From the NCBI GenBank assembly GCA_030824835.1, contig JAPJRA010000249.1, positions 1 through 6,125 of the forward strand: a stretch of 6,125 nt of DNA, written 5' to 3'. The translations under genes were made by a program, and so were the position numbers. The notes under the pieces are model-generated. The model searched no databases. It saw only the letters and a program-made list of their open reading frames with translations, and was not told where the DNA came from. The stretch comes from Geminicoccaceae bacterium (GTDB lineage Bacteria > Pseudomonadota > Alphaproteobacteria > Geminicoccales > Geminicoccaceae). This document shows positions 1 through 4,694 of the stretch, piece after piece. Positions within the stretch are counted from its first letter, which is position 1. Each line of letters starts with the position of its first letter.

Positions 1-916
1 GGCCGTGGTGGGTGCCGGCCCGGCCGGTCTCGCCTGCGCGCACAAGCTCGCGACCCTGGGCCATGCGGTGACCATCTACGAGGCCCGGGACAAGGCCGGC
101 GGGCTCAACGAGTACGGCATCGCCGCCTACAAGACGGTGAACGGCTTCGCGCAGGCCGAGGTCGACTGGATCCTGGGCGTCGGCGGGATCGAGCTGCGCA
201 CGGGCGTCCGGCTCGGCCGCGACGTCGACCTCGCCGGGTTGCGCCGCGACCACGACGCGGTTTTCCTGGCCATGGGCCTGGGCGGTGTCAACGTGCTGGG
301 GCCCGACGAGGACGGGCTCGAGGGCGTCATGGACGCCGTGGCCTACATCGCCGCCCTGCGCCAGGCTGTGGACCTCGCCGCCCTGCCGGTCGGCCGCCGC
401 ATCGTCGTCGTCGGCGGCGGCATGACGGCGATCGACATCGCGAGCCAGACCAAGCGCCTGGGTGCCGAGGACGTCACCATCGTCTACCGGCGCGGCCCCG
501 GGCAGATGGGCGCCTCGCGCTACGAGCAGGAGGTGGCGCAGACCGACGGCGTGCTGTTGCGCCACTGGCTGCGCCCGAAACGGCTCCTGGGCCAGGACGG
601 CCGGCTCGTGGGCGTCGAGCTGGAGTACACGGACGGTAGGCCCGGCACGCTGAGCCTGCCCTGCGACCAGCTGTTCAAGGCGATCGGCCAGACCTTCGTG
701 CCGGCCGACCTCGACGGCTCGGGCGAGCTTCTGGAGCTGCAGCATGGGCGGATCGCCGTCGACGCCGAGCGTCGCACCTCCGTCGCCGGGCTGTGGGCGG
801 GCGGCGACTGTGTCGCCGGCGGCAAGGACCTGACCGTGGCCGCTGTCGAGGACGGCAAGCAGGCCGCCCTCTCCATCGACCGCCATCTGGCCGCCGCCGC
901 CGCCCGCGCCGCCTGA
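1..916 (+). CDS. preT: NAD-dependent dihydropyrimidine dehydrogenase, PreT subunit (5'-truncated by window edge)
   Basis: FAD/NAD(P)-binding subunit of the dihydropyrimidine dehydrogenase that reduces uracil and thymine to their 5,6-dihydro forms in the cytoplasm. By family knowledge, PreT takes electrons from NADH and passes them to PreA. The frame is open from base 2, so the true start is upstream. About 304 residues are visible against roughly 410-450 for the family; the missing N-terminal part normally carries iron-sulphur cysteines. Seen directly: an FAD-type GAGPAG dinucleotide-binding motif at the very start (bases 11-28), a second Rossmann motif VVVGGGMTAIDIA (about bases 404-442) followed by YRRG, and the C-terminal flavin motif AGGDCVAGGKDLTVAAVEDG (about 797-856). 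The stop is TGA at 914-916, with preA starting 13 bp later, so the two are almost certainly co-transcribed. A related GltD-like small subunit is the main alternative, but the preA neighbour makes PreT much likelier. Confidence 0.92.
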   Translation, partial: AVVGAGPAGLACAHKLATLGHAVTIYEARDKAGGLNEYGIAAYKTVNGFAQAEVDWILGVGGIELRTGVRLGRDVDLAGLRRDHDAVFLAMGLGGVNVLGPDEDGLEGVMDAVAYIAALRQAVDLAALPVGRRIVVVGGGMTAIDIASQTKRLGAEDVTIVYRRGPGQMGASRYEQEVAQTDGVLLRHWLRPKRLLGQDGRLVGVELEYTDGRPGTLSLPCDQLFKAIGQTFVPADLDGSGELLELQHGRIAVDAERRTSVAGLWAGGDCVAGGKDLTVAAVEDGKQAALSIDRHLAAAAARAA

Positions 917-920
917 GGAG
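915..920 (+). promoter_or_regulatory. Ribosome binding site of preA
   Basis: A GAGGAG Shine-Dalgarno sequence overlaps the preT stop codon and lies 9 bases before the preA ATG at 930. It fixes the preA start and supports translation from a common preT-preA messenger. Confidence 0.75.
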
Positions 921-929
921 CGAAAGACC

Positions 930-2252
930 ATGGCCGATCTGCGCGTCGAGTTCTGCGGCATCAAGGCGCCCAACCCGTTCTGGCTGGCCAGCGCCCCGCC
1001 GACCGACAAGGCCTACAATGTCGAGCGCGCCTTCCGCGCCGGCTGGGGCGGCGTGGTCTGGAAGACGCTGGGCGAGGACCCGCCCGTGGTCAACGTCAAC
1101 GGCCCGCGCTACGGCGCCATCCATGCCCAGGATCGCCGCGTCATCGGCTTCAACAATATCGAGCTGATCACCGACCGGCCGCTCGAGGTGAATCTGCAGG
1201 AGATCAAGCAGGTCAAGCGGAACTGGCCCGACCGGGCGCTCCTGGTCTCGCTCATGGTCCCCTGCACCGAGGAGGCCTGGAAATCGATCCTGGCCCGGGT
1301 CGAGGACACGGGCGCCGACGGGGTCGAGCTGAACTTCGGCTGCCCGCACGGCATGTCCGAGCGCGGCATGGGCTCGGCCGTGGGCCAGGTCCCGGAATAT
1401 GTCGAGATGGTCGCCCGCTGGTGCAAGGCCAACACCCGCATGCCGGTCGTGGTCAAGCTCACCCCCAACATCACCGACATCCGCGCGCCTGCCGAGGCCG
1501 CGCGCAAGGGCGGGGCCGACGCGGTCTCGCTGATCAACACCATCAACTCGATCATGGGTGTGGATCTCGATTCCATGACCATGTCGCCGTCCACCGACGG
1601 CTACGGCACCCACGGCGGCTATTGCGGCGTCGCGGTGAAGCCGATCGCGCTCAACATGGTGGCCGAGATCGCCCGCAGCCCGGCCACGCACGGCCTGCCC
1701 ATCTCGGCCATCGGCGGCATCGAGAACTGGCGCGACGCCGCCGAGTTCATGGCCCTGGGTGCCGGCACGGTCCAGGTCTGCACGGCAGCCATGGTCTACG
1801 GCTTCAAGATCGTCCAGGAGATGGCCGCCGGCCTCTCCGACTGGATGGACCAGAAGGGCTTCACCTCGGTCGACCAGATCACCGGCCGTGCGGTCCCCCG
1901 CGTCACCGACTGGCAGCACCTGAACCTCGACTACGTGGTCAAGGCGCACATCGACCAGGACAAGTGCATCCAGTGCGGCCGCTGCCACATCGCCTGCGAG
2001 GACACGAGCCACCAGGCGATCAGCCACCTGAAGGACGGCAGGCGGCACTACGAGGTGATCGAGGCCGAGTGCGTGGGGTGCAATTTGTGCGCGGTGGTGT
2101 GCCCGGTCGACGGCTGCATCACGCTGGAGCCGATGACGCAGGGAGTGGACCCGCGGACGGGGCGGGCGGTCGGCGGGCACCGGACGTGGCTGGAGCACCC
2201 GAACAATCCGGGGGCGATGGGGGTCGAGAGAACGCGGGAATTGGCGGAATAA
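930..2252 (+). CDS. preA: NAD-dependent dihydropyrimidine dehydrogenase, PreA subunit
   Basis: Catalytic subunit that reduces uracil or thymine at FMN, the first step of reductive pyrimidine catabolism; partner of PreT. The 440-residue protein is slightly longer than E. coli PreA (about 411). Residues 1 to about 310 are a dihydroorotate-dehydrogenase-like FMN barrel: NPF near the N-terminus, substrate loop NFGCPHGMSERGMGSAVGQ (C138 to about Q153), KLTPNITDI, and phosphate-binding AIGGIENWRDAAEF. The C-terminal domain binds two [4Fe-4S] clusters: C346, C349, C352, C356 and C381, C384, C387, C391, each CxxCxxCxxxC. After the ferredoxin domain is a tail of about 45 residues ending in an EHPNNPGAMG stretch. 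The position that I align with the catalytic Cys of mammalian DPD holds Val151. No later step of the pathway (hydantoinase, beta-ureidopropionase) follows in the window; an AT-rich block begins immediately after the gene. Confidence 0.95.
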   Translation: MADLRVEFCGIKAPNPFWLASAPPTDKAYNVERAFRAGWGGVVWKTLGEDPPVVNVNGPRYGAIHAQDRRVIGFNNIELITDRPLEVNLQEIKQVKRNWPDRALLVSLMVPCTEEAWKSILARVEDTGADGVELNFGCPHGMSERGMGSAVGQVPEYVEMVARWCKANTRMPVVVKLTPNITDIRAPAEAARKGGADAVSLINTINSIMGVDLDSMTMSPSTDGYGTHGGYCGVAVKPIALNMVAEIARSPATHGLPISAIGGIENWRDAAEFMALGAGTVQVCTAAMVYGFKIVQEMAAGLSDWMDQKGFTSVDQITGRAVPRVTDWQHLNLDYVVKAHIDQDKCIQCGRCHIACEDTSHQAISHLKDGRRHYEVIEAECVGCNLCAVVCPVDGCITLEPMTQGVDPRTGRAVGGHRTWLEHPNNPGAMGVERTRELAE

Positions 2253-3200
2253 TGGTTGCAGCGAGAAGTGGAAACCGGTTACGTAGGTTGCCTTTTTGAC
2301 GGCAGTATGTCCGATTTTGCGGGCAAGAAGAGGGGAGTGAAGCGCTGTACATTGGAAATTCTGTCTATTGCCATGTTCCGATGAGATGTGCGTAGGTAAA
2401 ACTTATATAGAACTGAGAACAAGATGCGTAAAGAAAAATCTCAAAAAGAAATAACTAAAATGAGCACGCAAGATCGAATATCGTTAGCAAGTGAGCGCGC
2501 TGATGAGATGTGGCAGTATATAGTTCGATTGATTCGAACCCATAAAAATAATGAAATTCTTCTTTATACCGATACGCTTTCTTCACAAATACCTCCATCG
2601 CATGCCGCGCACGCTTACAATGATTTTCAGCGAACAATGTGGTTGGGTGAACTAGTAAAACTGACCGCAATGTGGGATGATTTAGATTTGGACAAATGTT
2701 CCATTCCAACTATAGTTGCATTGACAGACAATTCTGCAGTATGCCGGACACTTTATCGTAGCCGGGCGAAGGACGCAGGTGCTCTCGGGAATCGAATAAA
2801 ATGGTCCGATATTGCAAATCCAAATATCGCTCGGCATAGATTATTTCTACAGGAACTGGCACGTATCAGAGCAGCGTGTGAAAAGGAATGGCAAGTAGGC
2901 ATCGAAGACGCAAAACTGGTCGCAAAGTCGAAAGAACTTAAGGCCGTAAGGGACTACCGAAACAGTGAATTCGCTCACAATCTAAGAACTATATCCTATA
3001 CCGGAGTATCGACACCGATTTCAATGAAATATGGCTACGAGAAACAGATCTTGGAGAAAACAATCAAAATCGCCAATGGTCTGAATGGCGTCATCAGAGA
3101 TGCTCATTTTGACTATGAAATGAGCGTTCAAGGCGCAGAAAAGAGCGCTAAAGAACTCTGGCTTTCGTGTAAGTTCACTTTATAGTTAACAGAGAGGAAA
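2253..3200. other. Low-GC block, probable horizontally acquired insert
   Basis: Base composition changes sharply just after the preA stop and returns to GC-rich near 3200. Hand counts of three 60-base lines show it: 41/60 G+C inside preA (1621-1680), but 18/60 (2521-2580) and 25/60 (2941-3000) inside the block. It contains one gene (2424-3185) with AT-ending codons quite unlike its neighbours. The 171-bp leader (2253-2423) holds no gene that I can support; it has a T5 run at 2293-2297 and a TATATA at 2404-2409 but no convincing complete promoter or terminator. I found no clear direct repeats, integrase or transposase at the edges, so the mechanism of acquisition is unknown. Confidence 0.7.
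2424..3185 (+). CDS. Predicted HEPN-domain protein, AbiU2-like (candidate RNase / abortive-infection protein)
   Basis: A 253-residue soluble protein with no signal peptide or membrane segment, predicted to be mostly helical. The telling feature is RDYRNSEFAHNL: R179, N180 and H185 form the RNx4H (Rx4-6H) motif that is the metal-independent RNase site of HEPN proteins. The preceding helices (FQRTMWLGELVKLTAMWDDL at about 70-89, then a long charged helix before the motif) resemble the overall pattern of HEPN_AbiU2 proteins, some encoded in lactococcal phage-abortive systems. This assignment comes from motif and pattern recognition, not a search. Start choice is uncertain: ATG 2424 adds a Lys-rich leader (MRKEKSQKEITK), while ATG 2460 (MSTQDRIS) is a reasonable alternative (motif then R167...H173); neither has a good Shine-Dalgarno sequence. 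No adjacent nucleotidyltransferase (MNT) or antitoxin gene is visible, so it appears orphan. It converges on vapC. Function is inferred. Confidence 0.72.
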   Translation: MRKEKSQKEITKMSTQDRISLASERADEMWQYIVRLIRTHKNNEILLYTDTLSSQIPPSHAAHAYNDFQRTMWLGELVKLTAMWDDLDLDKCSIPTIVALTDNSAVCRTLYRSRAKDAGALGNRIKWSDIANPNIARHRLFLQELARIRAACEKEWQVGIEDAKLVAKSKELKAVRDYRNSEFAHNLRTISYTGVSTPISMKYGYEKQILEKTIKIANGLNGVIRDAHFDYEMSVQGAEKSAKELWLSCKFTL

Positions 3201-3235
3201 TGGGGTCAGGACACATTCCCGCGGCAGCTGCGGGA
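3198..3235. repeat. Repeat-like GGGGTCAGGACACATT motif with adjoining hairpin
   Basis: Thirteen bases after the HEPN stop comes AAATGGGGTCAGGACACATT (3198-3217). It runs directly into a compact hairpin at 3217-3235: TCCCGCGG pairs with CTGCGGGA around a 3-base CAG loop, 8 pairs including one G-T. The hairpin itself is seen in the sequence. From memory, GGGGTCAGGACNCATT-like strings recur in proteobacterial intergenic regions, sometimes near Y1 (REP-associated) transposases; that resemblance is recall and not verified, and only one copy is present here. The hairpin lies between the convergent ends of the HEPN gene and vapC and could also stop transcription, though it lacks a T tract on either side. 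Confidence 0.45.
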
Positions 3236-3267
3236 GGCCCATCGATCGATTTCCGATTCGCCGGCCA

Positions 3268-3654
3268 CTACCATAGCCGCCGCACACCGTAAGCGTCGAA
3301 GATCTCCTCGTTGGAGATCAGGGTTAGATCGGCCGTGATCGCCTGTGCGATCAAAAGGCGGTCGAACGGGTCGCGATGTGGGCCGGGCAGGCCGCCCGCC
3401 CGCTCGGCGCCCCGCGCGTCCAGCGGCAGGTGGTCGAAGCCGTGGGCCTGGACCGTGCCGACGAGATCGGCGGCAATTCCAGGCTGGAGTGGCAGCTTAC
3501 CCAGCCGGTGCTTGGTGGCGATCTCGAAGATCGACACGGCGCTCACGAGCACGGTCGCGTCGTCGGGGTCGATGGCCTGTCGCGCGACCCTGGACAGGCG
3601 TAGGTCACCGCCGAGCCACCAGAGCAGCGCATGCGTGTCGAGCAGCAGGCGCAC
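3268..3654 (-). CDS. vapC: VapC-type PIN-domain ribonuclease toxin
   Basis: Toxin of a type II toxin-antitoxin pair; PIN-domain proteins are Mg/Mn-dependent endoribonucleases that usually cut tRNA or rRNA when freed from the antitoxin. The 128 residues are the full family length. The acidic site is intact: D6 in MRLLLDTHALLWW, E44 in SAVSIFEIATKHRLGKL, D95 and D98 in RDPFDRLLIAQA, with N115/E116 in the LISNEE segment near the fourth position. The THALLWWL opening and the GKLPL segment point to the PIN subgroup that partners Phd/YefM-type antitoxins. The start is GTG at 3654-3652, only 4 bp after the antitoxin stop, with a GGGAGGG ribosome site overlapping the end of the antitoxin gene, so translation is probably coupled. 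The product looks fully active. Confidence 0.93.
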   Translation of the reverse strand: MRLLLDTHALLWWLGGDLRLSRVARQAIDPDDATVLVSAVSIFEIATKHRLGKLPLQPGIAADLVGTVQAHGFDHLPLDARGAERAGGLPGPHRDPFDRLLIAQAITADLTLISNEEIFDAYGVRRLW

Positions 3655-3658
3655 CGGC

Positions 3659-3895
3659 TCAGCCGCCCTCCCAGATCTTCAACTCATCGTCGGGTAGCGG
3701 TTCGAAGAAGCTGTCGGGCACCGCGATCTGGCCCGCGAGCGAGCCGAACCGGCGCTTCGGCTTCAGCACCTCCAGCGGCACCAGTCGCACCACCGGTTTG
3801 TTCCCGCGCGCGATCACCACCTCCTCGCCCCGCAACGCCTGCTCGATCAGGCGGGAGAGGTTGGTCTTCGCGGCATGCACGGTAACGACGGCCAT
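3659..3895 (-). CDS. Phd/YefM-family antitoxin (partner of VapC)
   Basis: A 78-residue antitoxin that would bind and neutralise the PIN toxin encoded just downstream and, with it, repress its own promoter. The N-terminal half has the Phd/YefM DNA-binding pattern: VTVHAAKTNLSRLIEQALRGEEVVIARGNKPVVRLVPL (residues 4-41). The C-terminal arm (about 47-78), RRFGSLAGQIAVPDSFFEPL and then a DDELKIWEG end, is the toxin-binding tail typical of antitoxins paired with this PIN subgroup. The ATG at 3895-3893 has an AGGA ribosome site 9 bases upstream (3908-3905) that falls in the outer arm of the operator candidate. Often named VapB by context, although the fold is Phd-like and not AbrB-like. The gene is complete and leads a two-gene operon. 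Confidence 0.93.
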   Translation of the reverse strand: MAVVTVHAAKTNLSRLIEQALRGEEVVIARGNKPVVRLVPLEVLKPKRRFGSLAGQIAVPDSFFEPLPDDELKIWEGG

Positions 3896-3904
3896 GACGG
3901 CATT

Positions 3905-3934
3905 TCCTATTAGCTAATGAGATAGCTAATAGGA
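3905..3934. promoter_or_regulatory. Operator candidate of the antitoxin-toxin operon (twin TAGCTA palindromes)
   Basis: A perfect 12-bp inverted repeat: TCCTATTAGCTA (3905-3916), a 6-bp spacer ATGAGA, then TAGCTAATAGGA (3923-3934). Each arm also contains a smaller palindrome centred on TAGCTA (3911-3916 and 3923-3928; ATTAGCTAAT at 3909-3918 is itself a perfect 10-bp palindrome). The centres are 12 bp apart, about one helical turn, as expected for two antitoxin dimers side by side. It ends 9 bp before the antitoxin ATG, so bound repressor would cover the ribosome site region and probably the promoter. Phd/YefM antitoxins autoregulate through short palindromes; assigning this site to this antitoxin is inference from position and symmetry. 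Confidence 0.78.
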
Positions 3935-4039
3935 TGGGTGCCCCGGCGCAAGACGTGTCGCGCGACGCCAATTCGGAGCAGGGGCGACCGTCGAAGGCGG
4001 CGATCGGCGTAGCCCCCGCGATGCCTAGGATCAGGATCC

Positions 4040-4068
4040 TTGACGATTATCAACCACTGCGCGATAAA
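4040..4068 (+). promoter_or_regulatory. Sigma70-like promoter for the 178-aa protein gene
   Basis: TTGACG (4040-4045, 5 of 6 to TTGACA), a 17-bp spacer, then GATAAA (4063-4068, 4 of 6 to TATAAT). Transcription would start near 4075, leaving a leader of about 25 bases before the ATG at 4101. The rest of 3935-4100 shows only short AGGATC repeats (4027-4040) and no supported gene. Confidence 0.5.
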
Positions 4069-4090
4069 CTCGACGATCACCTAATGGATC

Positions 4091-4094
4091 GGAG
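4091..4094 (+). promoter_or_regulatory. Ribosome binding site of the 178-aa protein gene
   Basis: GGAG with a 6-base spacer before ATG 4101. It decides this start over the overlapping open frame in another phase that begins at 3934. Confidence 0.6.
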
Positions 4095-4100
4095 ATCCTC

Positions 4101-4637
4101 ATGCCCGAGGCCCCCGCCGAGCCGCCCGAGACAACCCCTGTCTTCTCCGCCGAGGACGCCATGGAACTCGACCGCCTGCGTGCCGCCGTCCTTGCCGACT
4201 GGATGCCCCGTGACGCCTACGAGCGCCACTGGACGGGCGAGCTGGTGGCCGGCATGCACCGTCAGCAGTGCCTGCGCCGGCTCGAGCTCAGGGCCCTGGC
4301 AGTGGCCGAGCAGCAGAGCCCGCCGACGGAGCCCACGGTTCGCGCCCTTCTGGCCTTCGCCCGCTACGGTGCCCGCATCGACCACGATATCGGCCGGGCC
4401 CTGCGCGCCCTGCGTGTCCTCAAAAGCCGGCCGGACGCGCATCTGGCGGAAACCCCGCCGCGCACGTCTGAACCCGAGCGGCCCGCCGCAGCGCCCGCGC
4501 GCACGCCCGAACCCGAGCCGTGGGCCGAGGCCATCGACGCCATCATGGCCCAGGGCGGGACGCCGGCGCCGATGAACCGCCATGAGCGCCGCCGCCTCGA
4601 CGCCCTGGCCCGCAAGGCGCAGCGCCAGGCGGCGTAG
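4101..4637 (+). CDS. Hypothetical protein, probable short member of an uncharacterised proteobacterial family
   Basis: A 178-residue, Ala/Arg-rich soluble protein of unknown function. Three parts can be seen: a helical domain (about 16-112) with acidic lead VFSAEDAMELDRLRAAVLAD and helix ARYGARIDHDIGRALRALRV; a Pro/Glu/Ala-rich linker (about 115-142) with an imperfect repeat RTSEPER...RTPEPEP; and a basic end NRHERRRLDALARKAQRQ that often occurs as an Arg-rich tail. From memory it resembles widespread hypothetical proteins that usually begin with a RRNAxxSTGPRT-type segment; that segment is missing here and I do not find it in the 166 bp upstream, so this copy may be N-terminally shortened. 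Promoter and ribosome site are both plausible, which argues that it is expressed. It converges on glgX with 57 bp between the stop codons. Confidence 0.72.
   Translation: MPEAPAEPPETTPVFSAEDAMELDRLRAAVLADWMPRDAYERHWTGELVAGMHRQQCLRRLELRALAVAEQQSPPTEPTVRALLAFARYGARIDHDIGRALRALRVLKSRPDAHLAETPPRTSEPERPAAAPARTPEPEPWAEAIDAIMAQGGTPAPMNRHERRRLDALARKAQRQAA
4461..4518 (+). repeat. In-frame 39-bp-period imperfect direct repeat
   Basis: Two 19-bp copies, 4461-4479 (CGCACGTCTGAACCCGAGC) and 4500-4518, differ at two positions (4467/4506 and 4469/4508) and are offset by 39 bp, exactly 13 codons. They encode RTSEPE(R) and RTPEPE(P) in the linker of the 178-aa protein, so the linker seems to have grown by in-frame duplication. 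Confidence 0.75.
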
Positions 4638-4666
4638 GCAGGCGCCTCGTTCCGGTTCACCCGATG

Positions 4667-4688
4667 GCGGCCTCCCTGGGAAGGCCGC
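4667..4688. terminator. GC-rich hairpin between convergent genes, possible bidirectional terminator
   Basis: GCGGCCT (4667-4673) pairs perfectly with AGGCCGC (4682-4688) across an 8-base loop. It is placed between the stop codons of the 178-aa gene (4637) and glgX (4695), where a shared terminator would sit. Neither strand has a T tract after the stem, so intrinsic termination is only a possibility. Confidence 0.35.
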
Positions 4689-4694
4689 GCGATC

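Noticed and set aside
5..7. GTG at base 5 as the preT start
   Set aside because: It lies inside the FAD-binding strand (AVVGAGPAG), the frame is open upstream, and PreT needs an N-terminal domain before it; the gene is cut by the window edge.
675..2198. A 507-codon open frame on the minus strand opposite preA
   Set aside because: It is antisense to the clearly real preA and the end of preT, reads as Arg/Asp/Gly/His-rich low-complexity protein without motifs, and is explained by GC-rich codon bias.
2273..2297. AACCGGTT followed by a T5 run as a preA terminator
   Set aside because: The best stem is only about 4 bp and is separated from the T run; too weak to call.
2368..2409. Promoter for the HEPN gene using TTGCCA (2368) or TATATA (2404)
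   Set aside because: TTGCCA has no good -10 at 16-18 bp, and TATATA has no recognisable -35 at the right distance.
3241..3250. ATCGATCGAT palindrome downstream of vapC
   Set aside because: A simple ATCG repeat of 10 bp with no partner element; likely chance.
3934..4575. Alternative plus-strand frame of 213 codons overlapping the 178-aa gene
   Set aside because: No ribosome site, Arg/Pro/Ser-rich out-of-phase translation, and it runs out of frame through the better supported gene; it does not supply the missing N-terminal segment.
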